Notes: generated by a model from the sequence alone, not told the origin. DNA of 64,000 bases from Sphagnum magellanicum (GCA_021904315.1 CM038908.1:13102501-13166500), one strand, 5' to 3'; numbered from the stretch's first letter, positions 36,601 to 47,769 are shown. Program-made: numbers and translations.

Positions 36601-37440
36601 CATTATTAAGTTAATTAGTGAAAACAAGGTAGATTGAGATGAACATTTACCCATTATGCTTTTCTCATACAAAACAACTTATAAAATAGTTATAGGGTAT
36701 ATTCCATATTAGTTAGTGTATGGATTGCATCCTTTCATGCCCATAAAATATGTTCTATTGACATTTAATGGGGACCATAGAAATGTAAATCTTGTCAAAG
36801 TATTAACTAACAAATTAATAGAGTTGGAAAAACTACAAATTAACATATTATAGGCCAAGGAGACTATTGGGAGTCAACAATGGAAGAATGTTCTATGGAG
36901 CCAATAGAAGTACACATAAAAGCGGTTCAAATTTAGAGATCATGTACTTTGGTTTCCAAAAGGATAAAAAACACATATTAGGAATTTACCAAGTAGTGGT
37001 TTGGTCCATACAGAGTACAGTTCTGCCTACCAAGTAACACTATGCTTTTGGTGACTTTAGATAAGTTTGACTCGAACCTTGTATTTATAAATGTGAACAA
37101 GTTGAAACCTTATCAATTTTTGGATGAAGAAACATAGATTATAGATCAACTTGAATTAGTGTATAGGGAAGGATGATGAAATATTGAGATGGATGATAAG
37201 GAAAATGAGGATGAATATGTGTTTATGGTACAAATGGTACTAATCAATGGAACTTCTATGCAACAAATGACTGACATTCTTGTGAAGGTCGAATTGGATG
37301 AAAAGCATTTGGTGATAGATGGTAGTGCAAGATTTGCCATTTTAAATCCCAAAACCTTAATGGGTACAACGACACATCAAGGGGCGTAGGAGGTAGTGGC
37401 ATCGAATTAACATGATGTCAATTGTGAACAATTGTTTTTT
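30640..37440 (+). mobile_element. Ty3/gypsy LTR retrotransposon remnant (gag-like to integrase)
   Basis: Fossil element in sense orientation. Parts in order: a gag-like region (about 30660-31760, ending in a CCHC-knuckle-like segment with DHSFIDC), a protease-linker region (about 33060-34200, with MLLGRPWF), reverse transcriptase (about 34480-35210; PKKNGKLKIYVNFRKLN, FLDDLIVYSD), RNase H (about 35400-35860; HNFIHYLLGNKFVFYVDH), the integrase zinc-binding region (36000-36195; H-H-C-C pattern), the integrase core (about 36240-36900) and tail (VNKLKPYQF near 37090). It is broken in very many places and cannot be active. No flanking LTR pair was identified. Order RT-RNaseH-integrase marks the gypsy superfamily. 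Heavy decay suggests an old insertion. Confidence 0.9.
31970..32383 (+). mobile_element. MITE, family S (GGTGCAA ends), copy 1, inserted in the gypsy remnant
   Basis: 414 bp. Left end agtgtagtcacaataaca; right end gttatcctatttgcacc, whose inverse (ggtgcaaataggataacac) matches the left-end consensus ggtgcaatcacaataacac. An inverted full copy lies at 40771-41195, with half copies at 44565-44707 and 47565-47768. It has no coding capacity. It sits between the gag-like and protease regions of the gypsy remnant. Confidence 0.7.
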
Positions 37441-37501
37441 GTTAAGTCTTCTAATCCTCATCCATTATAGCAAATTAAAATGAACGACAAGAGCTTAGTA
37501 G

Positions 37502-37655
37502 CACTACTACAAAATGTGGGTGCGGTTCATTAGTCCTTATTCACTAGACTAGTGAATTTACTACTTTCCAACTAGTCCCCAGTTACTAAAGCTAGTGAAT
37601 TCACCCAAAATCTAGTGAAATCACTTAGTGTACATGGACATTTTTTGTTGTAGTG
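37502..37655. mobile_element. Mini-CACTA element (154 bp MITE)
   Basis: Starts cactactacaaaatgtggg and ends acattttttgttgtagtg, whose inverse is cactacaacaaaaaatgt: typical CACTA terminal inverted repeats. The interior repeats 'ctagtgaatt' / 'ctagtgaaatcac' several times, as CACTA subterminal regions do. Flanking triplets are tag (left) and taa (right), so a 3-bp target duplication is possible but imperfect. Confidence 0.82.
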
Positions 37656-40195
37656 TAAAAAAACTTAAAAGAATTATTCGAGAAAAGGAAGAAGAATGTA
37701 GAAATTTGATTCATCAAAAAGGGTGAGAAACATAAGAAATGTTTATTGTAGATTTGCAAACGTAAGAGGCAGGCCACACTACACATTTTGGAATTACAAA
37801 TCCAACATTGTTTCAAGATCGATCTCCAACATACACAAAGAGTGATGCCAAGAGGTGGCTACGTTTTTTGAGAAAATGCAAAATTTCAAGAAGTGGAAAC
37901 CATGGTGTTGATGGATTCAAAGGGCAAGGATGAAAACAACCTTCGTTTTTTTCAAGCATTGAAATATGTGATGGTTTTCGCACCATAAATAATTGTAGAA
38001 TTTACACCACTAATTGTTTCAGGTTCAAGTCAAAACCTAATTTGTCTAAGTTTGAGAAGAAGAAGCAAAGAGATAATATAATGATGCGTTAGGCTAGGTC
38101 TGTGTTTTCACCAAAACCAATAGAATAAACATATATTCAAGAGTTGGAGAGAATTACAACTTGGGTCAGTATGGGAAAGGATGAAAAACAATGGGTGTCA
38201 AAAGCAAGATTGGCAAGATTGTTTCAACTATAGTGGAAAACGCCACACCACGATTAGTTGGTGGAGTTTTTCAACACTTATCAAATTAAGTGAAAAACTA
38301 TATATGCAAAGATGGGAGAGAAAACTATTGCAATTGATAAGCATCTAATTGCAAATCTCTTCAAGATTTCCAACAAAGGTTGGAAAGAATACAAGCAAAC
38401 AAACAAGCAAATTATAGAAGCCATGCTTAAGTGTATTGCCTTGCCAGGAGCATATGTGAAGATTAAACAATGGAGTGTTAGTAAGATGAAGTGACCCTAT
38501 GAGATTCATTTCCTTACACTCATTCATGACATTTACCAAAGGGATAAGGTTTGTTATTTTAGTAACAAAAATCTTATATTAATCATGATAGCTATGTAAG
38601 GAAAGGGAGTAAATTGGGTAGACATTTTGTTTAAGCAATTGTAGAGAGAATTCATGAGATGGACAACTTCTTAGACTAAGATCATGATGGTAACAATCAA
38701 GGTTGATCCAAAGAAAGATGTTTGTCATTCAACATTAATTATTGAGATTTTGATGTAACATTTCTTCCCCAACACAACTCAATAGATTCCACCAAAAGAT
38801 GTACCCACTGGAGTATAGGATGTTTCTACATCAACGGTCAATACCTCAAAATTGAGTGAGTGACTACATCAAGTTAAATGACCTCTTACTTCACCTAGCA
38901 GATTACCAAAACAAATGCAGGCCAAGGAGTAGAGAATTGTAGAAGATTCATAGGAAGAGGAAGAAGAGGTGAGACCTTTGATGATCAAAAGAAAGAAGTA
39001 GATGCGAGGAGCACTTCCCAACCTAGAATTCTTGGCATCCCATGCAAAACCAAGACCACAACAACCTCAAGAGGAGGCATAACAACTTGCATTAGTTGCA
39101 AAGATTCCAAATCTAGAATAGGTGGCCAAAGAAGAACCACAATTACAAGATTAGGTTGCTCAATAGGTTCCATCACTTGCAAATTTAAACATCACAAGAG
39201 CACCAAAGGGAGAGATTTATATCTCCAAAAAACAAATCCAACTAGGTGGTTTCCATCACATTCATCATCTCCCCAACATAATCAACAAGAGGTTTGGTTA
39301 CAAACCATGGAACCAATTACAAATCAAGAAGGTAGACCATCATTTTCAATAGGGGTGTATGAGTTAGGGGATAGATTTGGCACATATAGGAGTGTAGGGC
39401 CATTTGCAGAAACATCTAGGGCACAACTTTAGTTTTTTAGACGCCACACATAGGAGGATCATTACTTCAAAAGGTAGAAGAGGATTTGCGAATTGTAGGA
39501 CTACTCTAGCATGTGGCAAACTATAGTAGGAAAATGGAGTAGACTAGAATTGAGTTGTTAGGATTCAAATTGTTGTGCGAAAGGAATGAAGTAAAAAAGC
39601 AAAAGTTGGAAAATAAAGTCATAATTACACAACAAGAAGTTCAAGATTTACATCATCACATCCGTGCAACTGAAATTTAGATCAATAAGACATTTTAGAC
39701 CAAGGAGAATGAGCTAAACCAATTGAAGATGGAGCTTATTATGGTAAAACGAAGGAAGGCAACTTTGTAATAGTAGATGCAATTGTATGAGATAATCAAG
39801 GGAGAAATTTTTTTGTTAAAAGCAAATTAGGACATAGAAGATGCCAAATATTGGGTTGTGAAAAAAGAAGCGGATGATTTGGAGATTAGATGTATAGCTT
39901 TGTAACAAGACAAAGAAAGTTTCCAATGATAGGTGTAATTACAAGAAACAAAAATTATGAAATTCAAGGAGGAGCTTTAGAGTACTGTGCATCAACATGA
40001 TGAAGTTGTGCATAAAAAGGACAAAATCTAGGCTATGTAATAGATCAATCCAGAAGTTGTAATAAAATGCAACAAGGCTAAACAAAGTCATGAATTCAAT
40101 CACAACCATGGAGCCAAATTTGTCCAAGCATAGATTTGAAGGAATATGATAATTTGTTGATGCAAACATTACTAAAATTCCTATTTTTTCAAACT
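37656..40195 (+). mobile_element. Extra coding region downstream of the gypsy integrase (decayed)
   Basis: A long stretch of protein-like plus-strand sequence follows the integrase part. It includes a globular segment near 38312-38560 (KTIAIDKHLIANLFKIS; KQWSVSKMK; FLTLIHDIYQRDKVCYF), a Pro/Gln-rich middle, and a charged coiled-coil-like segment near 39590-39990. Additional 3' reading frames of this kind are known in some plant gypsy lineages, and the globular part recalls a domain annotated in databases as 'putative plant transposon protein'. It is broken throughout. It could instead be a separate old insertion. Confidence 0.5.
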
Positions 40196-40489
40196 AACCT
40201 AGTTGATTGGATGGGGTTTTTTTTTACTAGAGGCTAAGAGCTTGAATGATAATGGGTATCATTTGATTAGAGTGATCGATTTGACAATTAGTCAAATTAG
40301 TGCTCTAGTCAATAAACCCACCTATTATATTCAATCAATAGAATTAACTAAATAGGCTTGGTCAAAATGGCCAATGGCTTAGTCTAAAGGGCCAATTACA
40401 AATTCTAGTACTAGTTGGGTATCTTGGGACTACATGTAACATTTTGATTATGTTTGACCAATTAGAAAAAAAATTGAAAAATGTAAAAG

Positions 40490-42620
40490 TTAGCTCATCA
40501 TAACTAAATGAATCATGATTAAATTAATTATCGTTAAGCTAATTATATATATATGGTTTATCTAACTATGGTTAAATTGACTATATTGAAATTAATTATG
40601 GCCCAAATACCTATGAAAAAATAAACTAAAGTTAAAACTAACCATAACTAATCTAACTATGGTCAATTTAATAATAGGTGGTTTAGCCCTAGTAACTTTA
40701 TCCATGATAATTAGTTTAGCATAATTAATTTAACCATTAGTAGTTGGGCCATTGTTGGTTTTGGCATAAAGGTGTAAAGAAGATAACATAAGCCACACCG
40801 ACCTGCTTTTTGACTATTTTTGTGATTATTTTGGGGAAACATTCCTAAAATATTCTTAGAATATTTTTGAAAAAAAGTCAAAAAAATCTTTAAAATTAAT
40901 ACTATTTATTAAGGTTTATGTTTAAAATTTGGCAAAAAATGTCATTTTCAAAAAAATTCAAATCTAATTAAAAGTTCTTTTACTACTTAAAAACAAATGT
41001 TATAGTGCTTAATGAGTGCTTTTGTTAAAGTTTTACTCATTGGAGTAATTTCAAATTCATCCCATGATAGATTAAAAATACAACTATAAAAAAAAAAAAT
41101 TATAATTTTAACGTCAAATTAAATTATGACTTTTGAACATGAAAAACCCAAGCAAATGTTACATTTGCTACGGTACGTGTTATTGTGATTGCACCTATAA
41201 TGAATTTAACCATGTTTATTATAAGCATAATTAAATTAACTATATTTATTTTAACATATTAATTATTTTACTCTAATAAAATTTGACCATAAATTAATAG
41301 ACCCATAATTAATTTGAGGCTATTGTTAATTTAGCCCTGGTTGGTTTTGCCATAACTATTTCAAAAAAAAATATTTTAGCTGTAATTATTTCATTCACGT
41401 TTATTTTAACCAAATTCATTTTACTCATGGATAGTAGTTTAACCATGGTAAGTTTTAACATAATTATTTAAACTTTTTTGATTTTAACCATAATTGTTTC
41501 ATTCATGTTTATGTTAGCCATAATTAAATTTTTCATTTATCAATTTAGCCATATTAACTTTATTCGCGGTTAATTTAGCCAAAATCATTATTTTAAATTA
41601 GTTTAACCATTTTTTGTTTAACCATGGTTAATTTTGCCATAATTATTTTAACCATTTTTATTTTATCCATAATTATTTCATTCATTTTGATTTTATCCAT
41701 AATTAATTTTTTCATAATTGGTTTTGCCATAAAATATTTATTCATTAGTTAGTTCAATCATATTAACTTTATTAGTGGTTAGTTTAACCATTTCTAGTTT
41801 AGCCATGGTTAATTTTGCCATAATTATTTCAAACATTTTGATTTTAACTATAATTACTTTATTCATGTCTATTGTAGCCAAATTTATTCACTCATGGTTA
41901 GTTTAACCATTTTGATTTTAACCATAATTACCTTATTCATGTTTATTTTAACAATAATTAATTTATGCTTAGTTGGTTCAACCATAAAATATTTATTCAT
42001 TGGTTAGTTTAATCATTTCTAATTTAGCAATGTTGGTTTAACCATAAAATATTTGTTCATTAGTCAATTTGGTCATATTTATTTTTCTCATGGTTAGTTC
42101 AACCATTTCTAATTTAGCCATAAAATATTTATTCATTAGTTAATTTAATCGTTTTTTAATTTAGCCATGGTCGGTTTTAAAACAAAATATTTATTCATTG
42201 GTTAGTTTAGCCGTATTTACTTTATTCATGGTTAGTTTAGCGATATTTATTTTATTCATGATTAGTTTTAGCCATTTTTGGTTTGGCCATGGTTGGTTTA
42301 GCCATAAAATATTTATTCATTGGTTAACTTGGTTATATTTACTTTATTCATAGTTAGTTTCACCATATTTATTTTACTCATGGGTAATTTAACCAATTTT
42401 AATTTAGCCATGGTTGGTTTTGCCATAATCATTTTACCCAAAATTAATTTAGTCATGGTTATTTTTTGTAATTATTTTAATTTTTGGTTGGTTTTGCCAT
42501 TATTAATTTAATAATCGTTAATTTTTCCATAATTACTTTAATGGCGGTTGGTTTAGGCATTATTATTTTACCAATCAATAGTTTTGCTATAATTAATTTT
42601 TCCTAGGTTAAATTAGCCAC
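40490..42620. repeat. Degenerate AT-rich minisatellite based on 'tttarccatRRtt'
   Basis: About 1.7 kb (excluding the MITE inside it) of short units such as ggttagtttaaccat, ttagccatggttggttttgcc, ataaaatatttattcattgg and ataattattttaaccat. The basic period is about 15-17 bp, with higher-order units of about 30-35 bp. The ccatgg / aaccatggtt core is self-complementary, so both strands read alike. No coding. Confidence 0.85.
40771..41195 (-). mobile_element. MITE, family S, copy 2 (inverted), inserted in the minisatellite
   Basis: 425 bp. Begins ggtgtaaagaagataacataagccacacc and ends tattgtgattgcacc, matching copy 1 in reverse orientation over its whole length. Minisatellite sequence resumes on both sides (…ggttttggcataaa and tataatgaatttaaccatg…), so this insertion is younger than the array. 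Confidence 0.7.
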
Positions 42621-43530
42621 CTATTTAACTTATGTAATGTAAGTATGTGGTTAAATAGCCTAAATATAAGTAGTTTATATGTAGGTGTATTTATTTATAC
42701 ATATCGTATCTATACTCCATTTATTTACTTATATTTTACCTTATAGATGATTTAGTTATATAAGCTAGGGTAAGCCATTTATATACCTATGATAAATTAC
42801 TAGTTGGTTAACTAGTTATTTACCTAAAATACAGTAATGAATGTGTAATTAAGTAGTTTAATATTAATTATTATAAATACATTATTGATAATATATAATG
42901 GATTAGGTCAAATTTGTAAAGATTAATTATAATTTGGTTGTAATTATTAATTATAATTAAAAAAATAAACATTAACTATTATTAATTTTTATTTTAACTT
43001 AATTAATATACATATGTACCTACCTCTTTATTTATTTATTTACTTAATTTATGTATTTTACATAGTTATTTAGGAATAATGTTGTGTGAACTAAAAAGAC
43101 ATAGTGTTATGTGGACATGAAAATGTTTCTCCCTTCCAAAAGTTTGTCCCATATTGTTTGTCATCCTTTTTAAGTGGTTAGTAATATAAATAGATGGACC
43201 ATAAGCATCCATGACATAAGAAATATTTTAAAAAGGAAGGCCATTTGGCATGAGCTAATTGAAAAGGCTCAAACTGAAAGGCTAAATTCAAAATGAATTA
43301 GCATTTTCCTATTTAAGTCATCTAGGTGTAGGCTTAATTTAGGTGGTGTACATTTAAACTTAGTAAAGGTCATAACTTAGGTTGCTTTATCTTATTTTAG
43401 GCTTCTATATCTAGTTGTTAGTTATAGCTTCCTAGACCTAGGCCTAGGAGCTTAGGTTGTAGGTTCCTAGCCATAAGTACCTTAAGAGTAGGTATTTAAT
43501 TTTAGGCTTAACCTAGGTTGCTTAGGTTCT
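42621..43530. other. AT-rich unique sequence inside the probable CACTA block
   Basis: Very AT-rich to about 43080 (taattaatt, tatttatttat runs), then mixed sequence with cctagacctaggcctagg near 43432. No coding frame or RNA gene seen. Confidence 0.5.
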
Positions 43531-43532
43531 AT

Positions 43533-43832
43533 CCATGTGGCATAGCCTAGTGGCTAATGTTTAAATGTCACGTGGCACAACTTAGTGGCCAATGTTTAAA
43601 CACCACGTGGCATAGCCTAAATGACCAATGTTTAAATGCCACATGGCATAGCCTAAATGACTAATGTTTAAACACCACGTGGCATAGCCTAAATGACCAA
43701 TGTTTAAACACCATGTGGCATAGCCTAAATGACCAATGTTTAAATGCCACATGGCATCACAAAGGTGGCCAATGTTTAAATGCCACATGGTTTAATTTGG
43801 GTGACCATTGTTTAAATGCCACATGGCATTTA
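43533..43832. repeat. 36-bp tandem satellite, about eight copies
   Basis: Consensus 'ggcatagcctaaatgaccaatgtttaaatgccacat' (shown in two parts by its halves ggcatagcctaaatgac and caatgtttaaatgccacat). The 36-bp period keeps an open minus-strand frame reading a 12-residue repeat (HLNIGHLGYA..), which I take as a by-product of the repeat. Confidence 0.93.
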
Positions 43833-44059
43833 ATTAGTCAAAATGGAGTTTGACTAATCAAAAAATCATTTGACTATGGTATTAACTAGTAAAAAGGACT
43901 AGTAAAAAATGCCAACCTAAGCTTGGTCAAAAAGTATACGACCTAGTCACAATGGACAAGTTCAAAGTGATTAAAAGGTTTTTTTTACGCCTATCCAAAA
44001 TAGGTATTTTTTGACCAAAATTTCTAGTAAAAAAAATTAGGATTTCTAGTAGTGAGAAC

Positions 44060-44560
44060 ATAATTTTAAACACGAAATGAAAGTCTTTGTTAATGTTCGC
44101 ATCTGGTGGAATTTAGTTCAAGATATGTTTTAGATAGATTTGTAAACCTTGTTTGATAAACATAAGGAAAATGAAGCCAACTCTAGAAGAAGGCTTAAAA
44201 CATACAAGGAAACATATCTAGAGTTCAAATATGACTCACCTTCTACAACTCTTGAGGATAGTTTCAATATTTCAAATTTTAATTACAATGAAGTAGGTCC
44301 AAGTGGAGAGGTTCAAGAAGTTCAATCAAGCTCACCTACAGACTTGAAGGGAGGAGATATTACAAAGGATGATGTGAATGAACAAATTGTAGCACAAGTT
44401 GAAGAATAGGTTTCAATAAAAGTCTCAGTAGAATAAGAAGCACAACATGTATTTACTCACATAGAGTCATTAGGTTATGTTACAATTGTTGATGTTTCTT
44501 TAACCACCCAGTTTGTTACAACAATTGCAACAATTCAAAACTTTCAAGAAAAACTATTTT
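44060..44560 (+). mobile_element. Decayed protein-like segment to the right of the CACTA-type block
   Basis: Plus-strand sequence, including the open stretch 44149-44409 (charged, then Ser/Glu-rich: EVQEVQSSSPTDLKGGDITK). Composition resembles the extra coding region at 37.7-40.2 kb, and it probably belongs to the same old element, parted from it by the CACTA-type block. It is broken. Confidence 0.35.
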
Positions 44561-44564
44561 CTGA

Positions 44565-44707
44565 AATGTTTTACATAAACCTTGACATAATAGTATAAAG
44601 AAAATTTTCAACATTTAAAAAAAACATATTGAGGACTTTTGTGAGAATATTTCCTCAAAAGCAATCTCCTAAACATGTGAATGTGGTTCATGTTATCCTA
44701 TTGGCAC
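44565..44707 (+). mobile_element. MITE, family S, half copy 3
   Basis: Matches the right half of copy 1: 'acataaaccttgacataatagtat' through 'tgttatcctattggcacc'. The left half is missing or too diverged to see. Confidence 0.55.
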
Positions 44708-46690
44708 CTTGCTATTAATTAACAAAACTATAAAGTTGTTCAAAATTTAAAAGATGGAGTAAACACACATCTAGTGGGGCCACACTAATCTAAAGTGGTG
44801 ATGGTAAAAGATATTGTGTGCACCTTTGCATCTTCACAAGTTATTAGTAGTAGTGGGAAAGGCAAAACTAAATTGTTTGGTCTAGATAGAAGAAACATAA
44901 GAGAACTATTATGCAAAAGATTCTATTAAACACAAATTAGGATGCATTTTAGTTGAATTACAAGATAATAAGAGGTTTGATTGTTTACTTGAGAGTTTGA
45001 AAAAAATTGTATTACAATGGTGGATTGACCATTCTACCGTCTCTCCCAATAAAAAAAACATGGTAAGGATATGCATAAGAGTCAAGCTTTATGAAAGTTA
45101 CACAACACATTACCTATAGGTGTCACCAATGGCAATATTGTTATCTTGAATCTTCTAATTTTGTTATTGTTTTTCAATAGAATTTCATTTGTTTGTTCAT
45201 GCACAAACCTAATGAAGTTTGACATATAAAATTTAAATGTTGTTGTCACCTATAATGATTTTGTTACATCCTTATCAACTCTTTGATTTTTTGTAAAAGG
45301 ATTGAAACATATGTTGAATTTGATTATTTTGCCTCAATACCAAGACCTTTTGTTCTTGTTGTTGCATAGAAACAATTGTGCATGTTGTTTTTCTCTTTTG
45401 CTCACGATTGTCTTTTCTTTTTACATTGCTCACCACATGGATAATAATAATTTAAATGAAATAATGTTTTGCTTTAATCTATGTACATAATCGTTTTTTG
45501 TCACATAATGTTGGAGATTTTCTTTTTGCCAATTTTATGATGTTTTGTATGAAGGCCTTGAAACCATTTATTGAACTTACAATTGAAATTGTGAGTGCTT
45601 CCAATCATGGCTTCAAGTGTTTATGTTGAATGTTTGGATAAAACAACCTTGAAATATTGGTTTGTTTTTTATTCATGATCATTTAATTCTTTTCTTATCA
45701 TTTGAAGTGTTATAATCATTTGTGGGGTTTGATAATTCCTAATATTCTAATATTGTTTCAATTGCAATTTTCTATTCTTGTACATATTTAGTTTCAATTA
45801 TTAAACATCTGTATTAAAAATCCATACATAATCCAAAATGTTCCAACAACATTTCTCACAACCCAAATATCTACACAATTACGAATTTATCATAATTTTG
45901 CCACAATTTACTTCTCGTATTGATATGAAGGAAAAAAAAACAGATCATGGAAAAAATACAAAAAACAAAAGATCAAATATCATAGTTCAACAATTTTATG
46001 TACATCCTCAAGAATGTTTTATTTCCATAACTATTGTTCTGCTATTAATTATCTTCTATGTACTTCAATATTAGACATAAAAAAAAAACTAATTAAGAAA
46101 AAAAATTCTTTAAAAAAATCTAAAGCTTCCTTAATCCTCAACTTTCCCACGTAAAACATCATTTAAATTCCTCCACAATCTTAATCTCACCTACCTTATA
46201 CTTATTGAACTTGCTTTGTCTAGCTTATTTTAAAATAGACATCATAGTGTTTATCCCTTATGCTTATTTGGTCTAATTACTACAACATAATCTTGCCCTT
46301 AACATTACCTCCGTTGTATTTTAAATTCCATCCTCAAAATCTTGTTATAAATATGTGGATTAAAATAACCCAAAATCTTTAAATTTGTTATTCTATAATT
46401 GTCTACTTTATAGTTGTGCCTTGTGGTTTTATAGATTATTGTTCTTCCATTACATGAATTTCCTCAGTTTGCAAAATTTACTATAATTGCTCCTATTACT
46501 GTACTTTTGTAATAGTCTATGTATGGCCATTACCTCTTTCCTCTCATGAAGTTGCCCATTTACAAGTCATTACAAGTCATAAAAATAACCATTGATGTGC
46601 TCCCAACCTCCTCAATAGACTCAAATGTGAGTCTAAGATGAAAACAACGGAAGAGTACGAAGTTGGGGCACGCTCTTTGGCTTTCAACAT
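44708..46690. other. AT-rich stretch, nothing recognisable
   Basis: No domain-bearing frame. 46570-46690 is less AT-rich and probably belongs to the internal 3' end of the LTR element that follows. Confidence 0.5.
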
Positions 46691-46693
46691 TTC

Positions 46694-47560
46694 AAGGGGG
46701 GTAGAGGGGCATGTTGGAGCTCCGGGATGGGACTAGGAAGATTAATAAGCATTTTAATCATTTACTTGGACCTGTACAAACCAAACAACAAGTTGGTTAG
46801 TGCATACTTTGAGCACTTTTGGTGCTAGGACGAGCCACGGGCAACCTTGGACTCACAAGACTCACCACGGTTCGGACTTGGGGGAAGCCACCACCTTCCC
46901 CCTTATAATATACTTTGTGCCTCTCCACGAGGGTTTAGATTTAGGGTTTAGGGTTTAGGGGTTTAAGGTTTAAACCACTAGGCCCACATCCAATTGGCAT
47001 TTTGTCCCGAGACTCCTAAGTGGGAGTTTCGAAATTCCCAAAGTTGGGACTCCCGCGACTTTGGGGCCCCATAATTTTTTGTGCAGACTTTCGATTAAGA
47101 TGAGGTCTGAAGTAAAGTTGTAGCCTTTGTCGAAATCTTTCCAACGATATGTCGCACGCCACCTGCACATAAGGAAATCGAGTCGATTCTTGACTTTTAA
47201 TGGTCGGGAGTCAAACTACCAATTTGACTCCCGACCTTTCTTTTGGCCATAACTTGTGTTTTAGATGTTCAAATGGTCATGTGAGCCCATTTTAGACATT
47301 TACGTTTCAATAGCTTTCCAATGATATAAAAAGTTCTTTAATCTAATGGGTTTTGACCCCTGCAATTGTTCGCTGAAAATTCAGGAATCATTTAGGACTC
47401 CAATTCCCTAAGTGGGAGTTGCCTTGGGAGTGTGAGGGTTCATTCTCTCACATTCTTTTGCACTCACAAGAGTATAAGATGTGCCTCCCATGTCTCCCTC
47501 TTGTTTCGCCCTTTTGCAAGCCCTTGCCTTAGTCGCGAACCCAAGGTTAAGGTTGTGACA
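46694..47560 (+). mobile_element. LTR (3' or solo) with polypurine tract
   Basis: A purine-rich tract at 46694-46710 (aaggggggtagagggg) directly precedes TGTTGGAGC at 46712. The putative LTR ends ggttgtgaca at 47560, giving ~849 bp with TGT...ACA ends. It contains agggtttagatttagggttt near 46930, a TATA-like ttataatatac near 46903, and several 'tttaggactcc..ttccctaagtggga' repeats. No second LTR lies in the window. The PPT side suggests the 3' LTR of an element whose internal part is lost. The superfamily is not determined. Confidence 0.65.
46928..46966. repeat. Telomere-like (TTTAGGG)n repeats inside the LTR
   Basis: agggtttagatttagggttt continuing agggtttaggggttta: about four units of the plant telomere heptamer TTTAGGG, one imperfect. 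Interstitial, within the LTR. Confidence 0.85.
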
Positions 47561-47564
47561 ACCA

Positions 47565-47768
47565 TTATAATGTTTAATGAATTTTTTTGAACTTTTTTTT
47601 CATTGGATATTTTTGAAATTAATTCACATGTTTTAATGATATATTAAAAAATTTACAATATAAAAAAATATTATACTTTCAACACCAAATTAAATTGCCA
47701 CTTCTAAATGTGAAAAACTAAGCAAAAATTACACTTGTTGTGGTTCTTATTTGTGTGATTACATTTAG
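47565..47768 (-). mobile_element. MITE, family S, half copy 4 (inverted)
   Basis: Matches the left half of the S element in reverse: 'aatgtttaatgaa', 'gaaattaattcacatg', 'caccaaattaaatt', 'acacttgttgtggttcttat'. It directly abuts the end of the LTR. Confidence 0.55.
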
Positions 47769-47769
47769 T

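Larger units (their letters stand above)
40220..44055. mobile_element. Probable CACTA-type element made mostly of repeats
   Basis: The right end, ggatttctagtagtg at 44041-44055, is the inverse of cactactagaaatcc, a classic plant CACTA terminus. Just inside it is aaatttctagtaaaaaaaatt; a similar 'tttttttttactagag' lies at 40220. The left CACTA end itself is not visible. The block separates decayed protein-like sequence on the left (to 40195) from similar sequence on the right (44060-44560). The interior holds the AT minisatellite and the 36-bp satellite, and no transposase. Confidence 0.45.

Noticed and set aside
32384-40770. Reading the inverted S copies at 31970 and 40771 as the terminal repeats of one 9.2 kb element
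   Set aside because: Each copy has its own inverted ends (ggtgcaa...ttgcacc), and half copies occur elsewhere. Two independent MITE insertions in opposite orientation explain the data more simply.
30640-47560. Taking the LTR at 46712-47560 as the 3' LTR of the gypsy remnant at 30.6-37.4 kb
   Set aside because: The LTR looks much better preserved and less AT-rich than the gypsy part, no matching 5' LTR lies upstream of 30.6 kb, and 9 kb of other material separates them.
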